Part shown: positions 28,077 to 35,763 of the stretch, in pieces | Position numbering within the stretch: the first letter of the stretch is position 1 | How the letters are laid out: every line of letters starts with the position of its first letter | Assembly: GCA_964388615.1 (NCBI GenBank) | Contig: CAYMBG010000016.1 | Coordinates: 1-35,849 of the forward strand | From: SLLW01 sp964388615 | GTDB lineage: Bacteria; Bacteroidota; Rhodothermia; Balneolales; Natronogracilivirgulaceae | Direction of reading: 5' to 3' | DNA: 35,849 nucleotides | Notes under the pieces: model-generated | Told to the model about the DNA's origin: nothing | What the model saw: only the letters and a program-made list of their open reading frames with translations | The model's database searches: none | Position numbers and translations under genes: made by a program

Positions 28077-28556
28077 ATGATGATCAGTATGATTGCAGCG
28101 CATGATCCGCATTTGGTTATTGGAAAGGATGGAACCCTGCCGTGGTACTTTCCCGAGGATATGGAACACTTCAGAGAGCGGACCAAGGGCCATACCATTG
28201 TCATGGGCCGTGGAGTTTTTGAGGAAATTGGACAGAAGCCGCTTCCCAAACGCAGAAATATCGTACTAAGTCGGTCTCAAACTTTTGAAGATGTGGAGAC
28301 ATGCAGCTCCAGGGATGAAGTTCTGCATCTGACCAGAGGTGAGGGTAAGATTTATATCATTGGTGGTTCTGAGATATACCGGCTTTTTTACGATGAGTGT
28401 ACTCGCCTGGAGATAACACTAATTCATCAGGCTTACGGAGGGGATGTCTGTTTCCCGGAGTATCGCGATCAAATTGGAACCCGTTGGAAAGAGGTGCATA
28501 AAGAGGAGCGGGATAAATTGACGTTTATTGATTATGACCGGGTCTTCCGGAAGTAG
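28077..28556 (+). CDS. folA: Dihydrofolate reductase
   Basis: NADPH-dependent reduction of dihydrofolate; 159 residues. ISMIAAHDPHLVIGKDGTLPW includes the A-x-x-G-x-IG and LPW elements, the active-site acid is Asp28 in WYFPEDMEHFRERT, and TIVMGRGVFEEIG and IYIIGGSEIYRLF give the cofactor-binding loops. Chromosomal type; nothing suggests a trimethoprim-resistance cassette. It lies 58 bp after thyA. Two adjacent ATGs exist. Confidence 0.96.
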   Translation: MMISMIAAHDPHLVIGKDGTLPWYFPEDMEHFRERTKGHTIVMGRGVFEEIGQKPLPKRRNIVLSRSQTFEDVETCSSRDEVLHLTRGEGKIYIIGGSEIYRLFYDECTRLEITLIHQAYGGDVCFPEYRDQIGTRWKEVHKEERDKLTFIDYDRVFRK

Positions 28557-28616
28557 CATATTAAATCTGAAACAGGTATTGGAATTCACTTAATTTCGGC
28601 CAAGGCTATTTATATA

Positions 28617-30359
28617 ATGGATTTTTTTTACAAAAAGCTGGTTAAGAATTGGCGGCTCAATCATGCCAATGCCATTTTGATGGCAGTCTTCCTGATCATA
28701 CCTCTCGAAGTTCGTTCAGATCACCCGCCTGTGCAACCGCTGGAGAGCTATAAGAATGATATTCTGAATTCAGGTGGTGTGCTGCTGAAAGAGCAGGCGG
28801 CTTACGAAGTAGAGCACTATGATATCGATCTGTTTGTGGATCCTGTCGATCAGACCATCCATGGAAGTGTCATTGCACGAATACACATAGTAGAGGAACT
28901 CGACACCTACGTAGCACATCTGGATACCGTTTTTCTTACCCAACGGGTTATGTTTTTCCCTAATGGAGAGCAACCAACACCCATGAACTTCACACATAAG
29001 GACGGTTTGGTCATCGGTGAATTTCCGGAAGCTTTGGAGCCTGGTGAGATTGTGGATGTCGAGGTCACCTACTCCGGTAAACCCAGGGTAGCTACTGATC
29101 CACCATGGGAGGGTGGGGTGACATGGAGTGAAACCCCGGGTGGTGACCCATGGATCGGTGTGTCCTGCCAAATGAACGGAGCCGATATATGGTGGCCCGT
29201 AAAGGACCATCCGTCGGACAGACCAGAATCCTTATCCATGAAGATTACGGTACCGGAAGATTTGGTAGCCCTGTCAAATGGCGAGTTACACTCCATAGAG
29301 CAGTATAGCGAAGATACCAGAACGTATCACTGGAGAACACGGCACCCTGTCAACAATTATGCTGTTACCATGAATATCGGGCCATATGTTACTATTCGGT
29401 CGGATTATGAAAGTATTGCAGGGGATACGTTCCCCATCTATTTCTGGGCATTGCCGGAGAGTCAGGAGCAGGCGTTGCAACTCATGGAACAAGTTGTCCG
29501 TCACATGCAGTTTTTTGAAGGCCTTTTAGGTCCTTATCCCTTTCGAAGTGAAAAGTACGGTGTTGTGGAAGCTCCGTTTCTGGGAATGGAACATCAGACA
29601 CTGGTAGCTTATGGAGCCGGTTATGAAAATGATGTTGTATTTGAGTCCGAGTCCGGCTTCGATGACCTGCACCATCATGAGTTGGCACATGAGTGGTGGG
29701 GCAATATGGTCGCGGTGAGCGACTGGAAAGATTTCTGGATTCATGAGGGTTTTGCCACTTATATGCAGCCACTATATGCTGAAGAGTTACATGGTAATGA
29801 GCATTATCAGCTTTTCATGAGGAAGCTTTATGAACGTATTACCAATAACATGGCTATTGCTCCAAAGCAAAGCCGAACCACACGCGAGATGTTCGATGGT
29901 CGGGATATTTACATGAAAGGTGCCTGGGTACTTCATACGCTCCGGGCATTGATCGGTGATGATCCTTTTTTCGAGTCTTTACGCAGTTTCCTTTATCCCG
30001 ATGAGGCAATGATTGCAGGAACAGCAAGGCCTCCATCCCGCCTTGTTGATACAAATGAGTATATTGACGTGGTAAAAAAGGCGAGTGGAAAAGATCTTGA
30101 TTGGTTTTTCGACACCTATTTGAGGTATCCGGAACTTCCTGTTCTTGATAAGCAATGGGAATCGGACACACTTGTTCTAAAATGGCGCACTTCGTCCCGG
30201 GAACCGTTTCCGATGCCGGTTGAGGTTTATGACGGCCGAGCCAATGTGACAGTTACACCTGATCCGGAGGTGCGTGTCCAAATATATGACCGGGAGACAT
30301 ACGAGATTGACCCTCAGAACCAGCTGCTCAGGCATGGTTTGTACGGAATTTCCGAATGA
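28617..30359 (+). CDS. Secreted M1-family metallopeptidase (aminopeptidase N-like)
   Basis: 580 residues with a signal-like N-terminus: basic start, then a hydrophobic stretch (AILMAVFLIIPL, ~19-30). An M1 N-terminal beta domain (~60-260) precedes the thermolysin-like domain: HELAHEWWG with zinc ligands His354 and His358 and catalytic Glu355, third ligand Glu377 in HEGFATYMQ, and a downstream Tyr in RDIYMKGAWVLH. The substrate-binding GAMEN motif is changed to LGMEH (322-326), as in a sub-branch of bacterial M1 enzymes. The C-terminal helical domain is short, ending in a small beta region (~530-575). Likely periplasmic or exported. It converges on the FecR-like gene with only 4 bp between stops. 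Confidence 0.9.
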   Translation: MDFFYKKLVKNWRLNHANAILMAVFLIIPLEVRSDHPPVQPLESYKNDILNSGGVLLKEQAAYEVEHYDIDLFVDPVDQTIHGSVIARIHIVEELDTYVAHLDTVFLTQRVMFFPNGEQPTPMNFTHKDGLVIGEFPEALEPGEIVDVEVTYSGKPRVATDPPWEGGVTWSETPGGDPWIGVSCQMNGADIWWPVKDHPSDRPESLSMKITVPEDLVALSNGELHSIEQYSEDTRTYHWRTRHPVNNYAVTMNIGPYVTIRSDYESIAGDTFPIYFWALPESQEQALQLMEQVVRHMQFFEGLLGPYPFRSEKYGVVEAPFLGMEHQTLVAYGAGYENDVVFESESGFDDLHHHELAHEWWGNMVAVSDWKDFWIHEGFATYMQPLYAEELHGNEHYQLFMRKLYERITNNMAIAPKQSRTTREMFDGRDIYMKGAWVLHTLRALIGDDPFFESLRSFLYPDEAMIAGTARPPSRLVDTNEYIDVVKKASGKDLDWFFDTYLRYPELPVLDKQWESDTLVLKWRTSSREPFPMPVEVYDGRANVTVTPDPEVRVQIYDRETYEIDPQNQLLRHGLYGISE

Positions 30360-30363
30360 ACTT

Positions 30364-31269
30364 CTAATCGGCGGATTCGGAAATATCAAAAACCTGTGGC
30401 TCTGACCAGCTGCCTGATACACCGTAATAATCAATGGCCATTACTCTTAACAGATAAGTGCCGGGAGAGAGTTGACCGGGAGTAAAATGATTGGCTTTTT
30501 GCAGATGAAAGAGATGCTTGGCTTCATCTGAGTTCTGACGGTGGATGTGGATGAGATAATGATCTGTCATAGAAACATCCAGCCAGTGAAAGTGAATGGG
30601 TGATTCGTTTGATTCCGGGATTTCCGGACTTTGTGCATGCGCGGAGTCAATGATTTGTGGACGGGCCGGTATGGAGACCTCCATAAAATCATTGGAAGTT
30701 GTACGTCCGAGCAAAGCATGACCTTCATTCATTTCATGGCTTTTTTCTTCGGAATGAAGGTATATTGATCCGTCTTGTGCACTGAAAACAAGTCCGGATT
30801 CCGCTCTGCATTGAACTCCGAACGAGAGGGGTTCACCATCAAAAGGTACGCTGATCCGGTTTCCAAAGCACTGAATGGTATTTATTTCTGATGGTGTGGT
30901 ATTTTTACCGCTGTAATTGAAATGGATATCGGCATCCGTCAAAATGATCTTCTTTCCATTATCTGACACAGAAATTCTGGAAAGAGGGTGGATAATCAGG
31001 CCACTACCATGGGACAGGCGAAGCACGGCAAACTGCATGTAACTTGTTTCCATGCTATCGCCGGGCAGGAGAACCTGATTCTGAGAAAGCGAAAGTTCTT
31101 CCTGATTTCGGAATAGTTTCAGTGGTTCATTGGAGAATTCCAACACCAGGGAACCATCATTTCCGTTCAGGTCAGGGATGATGTTTGATGAAACCGGTTT
31201 GGTAATGCCGGTGAATACCAATAAAAAAATCACCCCCAGTAAAGTCACGATATCTGTTCTGAATGCCAT
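30364..31269 (-). CDS. Exported FecR-like domain protein with C-terminal Fn3-like module
   Basis: 301 residues. An N-terminal signal peptide or anchor (DIVTLLGVIFLLVFTGI, ~6-22) is followed by a beta-rich region whose LLPGDSMETS ... AVLRLSHGSGLIIHPLSRIS pattern is that of the FecR domain (G-D-x-x-x-T, A-x-L-x-L-x-x-G-S-x-I-x-L-x-P-x-S). The last ~90 residues (HFHWLDVSMTDHYLIHI ... LSPGTYLLRVMAIDYYG ... GSWSEPQVFDI) look like a fibronectin-III-type domain. True FecR regulators act on ECF sigma factors, but none is encoded here, so a structural or peptidoglycan-side role is as likely. It starts 19 bp after the HD gene and is probably its operon partner. Confidence 0.6.
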   Translation of the reverse strand: MAFRTDIVTLLGVIFLLVFTGITKPVSSNIIPDLNGNDGSLVLEFSNEPLKLFRNQEELSLSQNQVLLPGDSMETSYMQFAVLRLSHGSGLIIHPLSRISVSDNGKKIILTDADIHFNYSGKNTTPSEINTIQCFGNRISVPFDGEPLSFGVQCRAESGLVFSAQDGSIYLHSEEKSHEMNEGHALLGRTTSNDFMEVSIPARPQIIDSAHAQSPEIPESNESPIHFHWLDVSMTDHYLIHIHRQNSDEAKHLFHLQKANHFTPGQLSPGTYLLRVMAIDYYGVSGSWSEPQVFDISESAD

Positions 31270-31288
31270 AACAACGAGGCAAGATCAA

Positions 31289-32545
31289 TTAGGTTGAAAG
31301 TGTAATGTCTTTTAAATGCACAACATAATGTTTGATGACCGGCCGGGTCAGAGCAATGATGTGCTTGCTATCGGATGCCTTGGAGAATTCAACTGCCAGA
31401 TCGTCCTGCAGAATCCATATCCCTTCACTTTGGTAAGTGTATGCCTCACTTTGAGAATAATCGTAAAAAATGTAACAATTGACAACGGAATCATCATGAG
31501 GCATGCCCTTTTTCTTGAGTTCCCGGGCCGTCTCCTTTTTCCACTTCTCCATGAGTTCTTTGGCAGGTTTCTTGTCAACGAAGGTGGTTCTGAAAAAGTT
31601 GCGGTTCAAAAAACGGCAGCATAAATCAGAAAGCACCGGACAGTCGGACTGTTGCCAGTATTTGAGGTTGATGATAATGTCGTTATCATCCATATTCACA
31701 AAATTTTCCAGCATCTTTTTACTTACCCTTCTCGGAGTATTCTCTTTTCCCGTGAAAAAATATTTGAGAGCCGGAGAATAAAACGGCACATCCTGTCCTT
31801 GAGCCAGTAAAAAACGTACCCGTTGCAATATGGATAGAAGAAGCTTGTCTCCAGCCAAAACGGTTTTATGGAGATATACCTGCATGTACATCAGTCTTCT
31901 GGCAACAATGTAGTTTTCAATGGCGTAAATGCCTTTTTTATCGATTACAATATTGCCTTGATGGACCCGCATGGTCTTGATGATTCTGTCGATTCCGATA
32001 GATCCCTCATGTACGCCGGCAAACATACTGTCCCGTTTGATGTAATCCAATCGATCGATGTCAAGCTGTGAAGAGATCAGTTGATGCAGAAATTTTTTGG
32101 GATACTGATTGTTAAAGATTTTTATGGCGGTATCAAGCCGACCATCAAATTCCCGATTCAATTCCTCCATCAATAAAACAGTCAGCTTTTCATGATGAAC
32201 CTTTTGTATAATCCCTTCTTCCAGGGTGTGGGAAAATGGGCCATGTCCGATATCATGCAGCAGTATGGCGATAAGTGTGCTTTCAAACTCCTGATGAGTA
32301 ATGGTTGTATCACGTTCTCGCAGGTGGTGCAATGTGCGTTGCATTAAGCCCAGGGCACCTAATGCGTGTGAAAAACGCGAGTGTTCCGCGCCAGGGAAAA
32401 CCATGTTGGCCAACCCCAGCTGACGGATACGTCGAAGTCGCTGTACGAAGGGATGATCAAGCAGTTGAAGCACCAATCCTTTGGGTACATTGATGAAACC
32501 GTGAACGGGATCAGTGAAAATCTTGTATTGAGTTGATTTATCCAT
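31289..32545 (-). CDS. HD-domain phosphohydrolase, SAMHD1/YwfO-like
   Basis: 418 residues from the ATG at 32543-32545; a longer in-frame start would add 33 unconserved residues from the promoter region. MDKSTQYKIFTDPVHGFINV is the typical opening of this family ('KxixDPVHGxI'). The HD metal site is His60 (RFSHALGALGL), His97-Asp98 (LLHDIGHGPFSHTLE) and a downstream Asp in SSQLDIDRLDYIKRDS. Family members include SAMHD1-like dNTP triphosphohydrolases and Bacillus YwfO, so nucleotide hydrolysis is the expected chemistry; the substrate is not determined. Divergent from the M42 gene; upstream of the FecR-like gene. Confidence 0.88.
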   Translation of the reverse strand: MDKSTQYKIFTDPVHGFINVPKGLVLQLLDHPFVQRLRRIRQLGLANMVFPGAEHSRFSHALGALGLMQRTLHHLRERDTTITHQEFESTLIAILLHDIGHGPFSHTLEEGIIQKVHHEKLTVLLMEELNREFDGRLDTAIKIFNNQYPKKFLHQLISSQLDIDRLDYIKRDSMFAGVHEGSIGIDRIIKTMRVHQGNIVIDKKGIYAIENYIVARRLMYMQVYLHKTVLAGDKLLLSILQRVRFLLAQGQDVPFYSPALKYFFTGKENTPRRVSKKMLENFVNMDDNDIIINLKYWQQSDCPVLSDLCCRFLNRNFFRTTFVDKKPAKELMEKWKKETARELKKKGMPHDDSVVNCYIFYDYSQSEAYTYQSEGIWILQDDLAVEFSKASDSKHIIALTRPVIKHYVVHLKDITLST

Positions 32546-32726
32546 GGGAACAAAGATGCAAAAATTCGGAAATTCAATCTGACGGGGAGCCTGAAAAAAA
32601 TATTTGTCAGGAAGACAAAAAATACATAAAAAGGCATCCATCACCTTTCTTTTTCTGAGATTTACCGTAGATTTATCAAATCAAGAAACCAGAACCCATA
32701 CCACGTCGAAATATAAGGGCAAAACG

Positions 32727-33800
32727 ATGTTTGATAAAAAATCCGAATCCTTTTTAGAAGAGCTGCTGATCACCCCGAGTCCGGCAGGTTTTGAAAAAGC
32801 AGGGCAACAGGTTTGGGTGGACTACATCCGTCCCACGGCCGATCGGGTAGAAACCGATGCTTACGGCTCTGCAGCTGCTCACCTAAATGTTGATCCATCC
32901 GCAATCACGATTATGCTGGAGGCGCATTGTGATGAAATAGGAATGATAATTCAACATATTGACGATTCCGGCTTTCTTTATGTGAACAAAGTGGGCGGAA
33001 GCGATCCTTCTATTGCACGGGCACGGAAAGTTTATATTCACAGCCGTGAGGGCATTGTCAGTGGTATCATTGGGCATACGGCAATTCATCTTCAGGACCG
33101 CAGCAACAATAAACAGCCCAAATGGAGTGACCTTTTTATTGATGTTGGAGCGTCTAACAGGGAGGAGGCGCTATCTATGGTGCAGGTAGGGGATCCGGTT
33201 ACATTGGCTGATCAGTTTGAGTTTCTTTCTGATAACATCATATCAGGACGGGCTCTGGATAATCGTATTGGTGGCTTCATAGTAGCAAAAGTGCTTGAAA
33301 AGTTGCAGGAGCGCCGGGAACATTTACAGGTGAATGTAATTGCGCTTAACGCGGTTCAGGAAGAGGTGGGTGGTTTTGGTGCCCGGATGATGACGTATCG
33401 CTACGCTCCGGATGTCGCCTTGGTGACCGATGTCACTCATGCCACCGATACTCCCGGCATCAATCATAAGGAACATGGCCTGGTAAAACTGGGAGATGGC
33501 CCGGTTATATCACATGGTGGAGCAAACCATGTAAAAGTGATCGCTTGTATAGAAAAGGCTGCGAAAAAACAGGGCATAGAGGTACAAAGAGAGGCGTCCG
33601 GTTCAAGGACAGGGACTGACACCGACAGTATATTTTACCAAAGGAAAGGGGTTCCCAGCGGCTTGCTTTCATTACCCCTTCGTTACATGCATAGTCCGGT
33701 TGAAATGGTTTCGGTATCTGATATCCATGCACTGACGGAACTTATGGCGGAGACGGTTCTGGGAATTGAAAGAAATCAGAGTTTTGCCTTGTTTGATTGA
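32727..33800 (+). CDS. M42-family metallo-aminopeptidase (glutamyl aminopeptidase / endoglucanase M type)
   Basis: Cytosolic dinuclear-metal aminopeptidase of 357 residues from the ATG at 32727; an in-frame TTG at 32604 would add 41 unlikely residues. Metal ligands and catalytic residues are visible in order: His67-x-Asp69 (LEAHCDEIGM), Asp178 (GRALDNRIGG), Glu212-Glu213 (AVQEEVGGFGA), Asp235 (LVTDVTHATD) and His322 (LPLRYMHSPVEM). M42 enzymes form tetrahedral dodecamers that trim peptides after proteasome-like degradation. It ends 6 bp before a strong terminator, so it is probably transcribed alone. Confidence 0.93.
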   Translation: MFDKKSESFLEELLITPSPAGFEKAGQQVWVDYIRPTADRVETDAYGSAAAHLNVDPSAITIMLEAHCDEIGMIIQHIDDSGFLYVNKVGGSDPSIARARKVYIHSREGIVSGIIGHTAIHLQDRSNNKQPKWSDLFIDVGASNREEALSMVQVGDPVTLADQFEFLSDNIISGRALDNRIGGFIVAKVLEKLQERREHLQVNVIALNAVQEEVGGFGARMMTYRYAPDVALVTDVTHATDTPGINHKEHGLVKLGDGPVISHGGANHVKVIACIEKAAKKQGIEVQREASGSRTGTDTDSIFYQRKGVPSGLLSLPLRYMHSPVEMVSVSDIHALTELMAETVLGIERNQSFALFD

Positions 33801-33805
33801 ATCAT

Positions 33806-33842
33806 AAAAAAAAGCCAAATCGATTGCTCGAAATGGCTTTTT
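33806..33842. terminator. Bidirectional rho-independent terminator
   Basis: AAAAAGCCA (33809-33817) pairs perfectly with TGGCTTTTT (33834-33842) around a 16-nt loop. On the plus strand the stem ends in a T-tract just after the M42 stop; on the minus strand it ends in a run of Ts after the Hc1-like gene. It lies between convergent genes and fits both. Confidence 0.85.
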
Positions 33843-33864
33843 CACAAAGGTAGAAAGAGCGTTT

Positions 33865-34038
33865 TCAGTCTTTCTTTTTATCCTGGATATCAATCCGAAT
33901 ATCCTGAGCAAGTTTTTTTAGATCCTGGAGTGTTTTACGAGCACGGGTTCCAGCCGTTTTGTTGCTCTTACTGTAAAATTTATCCATATCAACCCCTAAA
34001 TCATCAACCATAGATTTGATTTCGTTGAATCTGTTCAT
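33865..34038 (-). CDS. Small Hc1-type histone-H1-like protein
   Basis: A 57-residue gene (ATG at 34036-34038, TGA at 33865-33867). The protein begins MNRFNEIKSMVDDLGVDMDK, continues with SKSNKTAGTRARKTLQDLKK and ends in IQDKKKD. This helical, Lys-rich short protein closely follows the pattern I associate with Hc1/histone-H1-like proteins of Bacteroidota ('F..IK.LV..L..D...FY.KGNK.AGTR.RK..QDLK..AQ.IR'). It should bind DNA non-specifically and help organise the nucleoid, though the family is little studied. It has its own leader and shares a terminator with the convergent M42 gene. Confidence 0.85.
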   Translation of the reverse strand: MNRFNEIKSMVDDLGVDMDKFYSKSNKTAGTRARKTLQDLKKLAQDIRIDIQDKKKD

Positions 34039-34110
34039 GAATTACTCCGTTTGATTAAAATTTACATTCAAAATTCGAAAAGGCGGTTTTGCCTTTTGTT
34101 TGAACCAAGC

Positions 34111-34136
34111 TAAATATAAGCTACACATGATGTCAA
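34111..34136 (-). promoter_or_regulatory. Possible promoter of the Hc1-like gene
   Basis: On the minus strand TTGACA (complement of 34131-34136, read TTGACA from 34136) is followed by TATATTTA (complement of 34111-34118). The second element matches TAnnTTTG in five of six positions, but the spacing (12 bp) is shorter than usual, so the exact boxes are uncertain. Leader about 70 nt. Confidence 0.25.
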
Positions 34137-34140
34137 GCAG

Positions 34141-34217
34141 GAAATCGTCAAATAATGCATAAAAAGCACTTTTTTTTCAGGGGCGAGCCGAAAAATCATC
34201 AAATAATGACTAAAAAG
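34141..34217. repeat. Pair of imperfect 26-bp direct repeats
   Basis: Positions 34141-34166 and 34192-34217 match in 22 of 26 bases with an offset of 51 bp; the shared core is TCAAATAATG followed by TAAAAAG. The second copy overlaps the last codons of the amino-acid-kinase-like gene. Between them is an A/T-rich tract with eight Ts. Function unknown; it could be a small local duplication or part of a termination region. Confidence 0.6.
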
Positions 34218-34851
34218 TATATAGATCAGAAGTGTCTGGCAGTTTTTCAAAAGTTTCAGGTGTGGATAAATGCCCGTTACGGGGTACGGGCTTCAGATCA
34301 TCGGGTATACTCATTGAAGCCTGTTCGGGTTGAATACGGCTAATATCAAATTTTTCTTCACTCTTTTCGGAAAGAGCACCACTTGTCTCCGCTTTCGCGA
34401 AAATCACAACCGGAAGCTGTGAAAATTGCTCGTTCAACTTGTTGGCAAGTTCGACAAGCGGAACGGGAATGACCGTATTTGTATGGCAACACCAAACCAA
34501 ATTGGATAAAACGATATGTGTGGAGGGGGGGCGACTCTCAAACCACTCTTTTTGAATGAGAAGTTCATTCTTTTCTTGTTGGATGATCTTTTTTTGGTAC
34601 CCATTAATGCCAATGGCCGATATGCCATTATCGGCGAGTAATGTGATAATTCTGTGGTTTAAATCGCGTGTACTGCGCAGAAGGGCATCAGAGCGGATCA
34701 TACCAGTCTGAATAAGTCTGTCGGTGTAGGGACTGTCTCCATGCAAAATAATCGCCTGGCTTTTTTTTTGTTTGGACATGGACTCTGCAAAGGATTTCAT
34801 AAAAAACGAGTGGTCCAGATGTTGGTGATCCAGGATGGCTATATAATGCAT
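34210..34851 (-). CDS. Small protein with possible amino-acid-kinase-like fold
   Basis: 213 residues, function unknown. It opens with MHYIAILDHQHLDHSFFMKS. The segment IILHGDSPYTDRLIQTGM, then RDLNHRIITLLADNGISAIG-ING, resembles the nucleotide- and substrate-binding region of acetylglutamate kinase and relatives (HGGG ... T ... G+.R ... LN..+V..L...G+.AVGLSG). TVIPVPLVELANKLNEQFS followed by LPVVIFAKAE would correspond to the later D-x-x-A-x-x-LA helix and ATP-site strand. It is shorter than ArgB (~260-300) and lacks a clear GGG glycine loop (HGDS instead) and the C-terminal GTxI/GGM elements, so it may be a non-catalytic or highly diverged member. It lies 15 bp after the cytidine deaminase gene in the same orientation. 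Confidence 0.5.
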   Translation of the reverse strand: MHYIAILDHQHLDHSFFMKSFAESMSKQKKSQAIILHGDSPYTDRLIQTGMIRSDALLRSTRDLNHRIITLLADNGISAIGINGYQKKIIQQEKNELLIQKEWFESRPPSTHIVLSNLVWCCHTNTVIPVPLVELANKLNEQFSQLPVVIFAKAETSGALSEKSEEKFDISRIQPEQASMSIPDDLKPVPRNGHLSTPETFEKLPDTSDLYTF

Positions 34852-34866
34852 AAATCAATGATTGGT

Positions 34867-35613
34867 TTACGAAGGGTTAAGTCGGGATGCCTTGAATTGA
34901 TATGGTAACAGATCTTCGATTTGCAGCGAAGTAGTTTCCGAATCGTTATGGAACATGGTTATTCGGCCCTTGTGCATATGCTCTGCCAAGACTTGCCGGC
35001 AGGCACCACAGGGACTGATATAATCACCTTGTGGTGCATAAATCGCCATTTCAAGAAAATCCCGGGCACCGCAAGAGCGGGCTTTCCCTATGGCAACACG
35101 TTCGGCGCAGAGGCCCTTTTGCCAATCGGATATCTCAATATTGACACCGGAGTAAACCCCTTTCTCTGTTTTGAGCAGGGCGGTCACCGGAAAACGTGAG
35201 TAAGTAATTAAGCATCGGTCTGTCAATTCCAAAAGACGTTTCGGATCATGAGTGATCTGTTTTTCCGATGTATAAAAGAGGGCGTTATCAGGTATGGGTT
35301 CACCCTCCTCTAAGTATGTTACTGATAAATGAAACCGGTTTGCCCACTGTTCCAGAGAATTATCCGGTTTCAACAACTCATTTTCCGTATTCATGATCTT
35401 TGGAGAGTACAATTTTTCAGGCCTATCTCCTTCACTCAAGCATGAAAAAATGGCGGCTTGTACAGGTTCAATAGTTAGTGGAAACGAGATATTTTCAATC
35501 CTGACTCCCGGATATAGCTTTTCTGATTTCCCCTTCACAAAACAGACATCTTCTGTATTTGAATATGGCACATAGCAACGTTCCCGCAAGGTATTCCAAA
35601 AGATGGGTTTCAT
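34867..35613 (-). CDS. cdd: Cytidine deaminase with degenerate N-terminal and catalytic C-terminal deaminase domain
   Basis: Zinc-dependent deamination of (deoxy)cytidine to (deoxy)uridine; 248 residues. The C-terminal half has the full zinc site: GLCAERVAIGKA (Cys169, Glu171) and SPCGACRQVLAEH (Cys202, Cys205), preceded by YSRFPVTALLKTEKGVYSGV, the usual 'YS.F.VGAAL...G..Y.G.N.E' strand. The N-terminal half (residues ~8-65) repeats the same pattern, RERCYVPYSNT ... YPGVRIENISFPLT, but where C-A-E should follow it has IEPVQAA and no PCxxC, so it cannot bind zinc. Tandem active/pseudo-domain architecture is known for E. coli Cdd, but there the catalytic domain comes first. ATG start. First of a two-gene unit with the kinase-like protein. 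Confidence 0.88.
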   Translation of the reverse strand: MKPIFWNTLRERCYVPYSNTEDVCFVKGKSEKLYPGVRIENISFPLTIEPVQAAIFSCLSEGDRPEKLYSPKIMNTENELLKPDNSLEQWANRFHLSVTYLEEGEPIPDNALFYTSEKQITHDPKRLLELTDRCLITYSRFPVTALLKTEKGVYSGVNIEISDWQKGLCAERVAIGKARSCGARDFLEMAIYAPQGDYISPCGACRQVLAEHMHKGRITMFHNDSETTSLQIEDLLPYQFKASRLNPS

Positions 35614-35664
35614 GTGCTTAAATGTTTCGATTTATAGTGTCAGATGTAATGACATGACCGTATT

Positions 35665-35714
35665 TAATCATACGTCTGTGTGTCCGGACGCTATCCCGGT
35701 CATGTGCATTTCAT
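35665..35714. repeat. 50-bp direct repeat, copy 1
   Basis: Matches 35764-35813 in 47 of 50 positions; the last 39 bases (35676-35714) are identical. The unit starts TAATCAT and contains GTCCGGAC and CCCGGTCATGTGCATTTCAT. Confidence 0.9.
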
Positions 35715-35763
35715 CTGTTTATAATTTTATGATTCACAATGTCACATGGAGGATCCATGGATA

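Noticed and set aside
30364..31269. ECF sigma / anti-sigma (FecI-FecR-TonB) system
   Set aside because: No sigma factor or TonB receptor gene is nearby and the protein lacks an N-terminal cytoplasmic anti-sigma domain.
32546..32726. N-terminal extensions of both the HD-domain gene and the M42 gene
   Set aside because: The extended frames would overlap each other, the M42 one starts at TTG, and family-typical N-termini begin at the internal ATGs; the region is better read as a divergent promoter.
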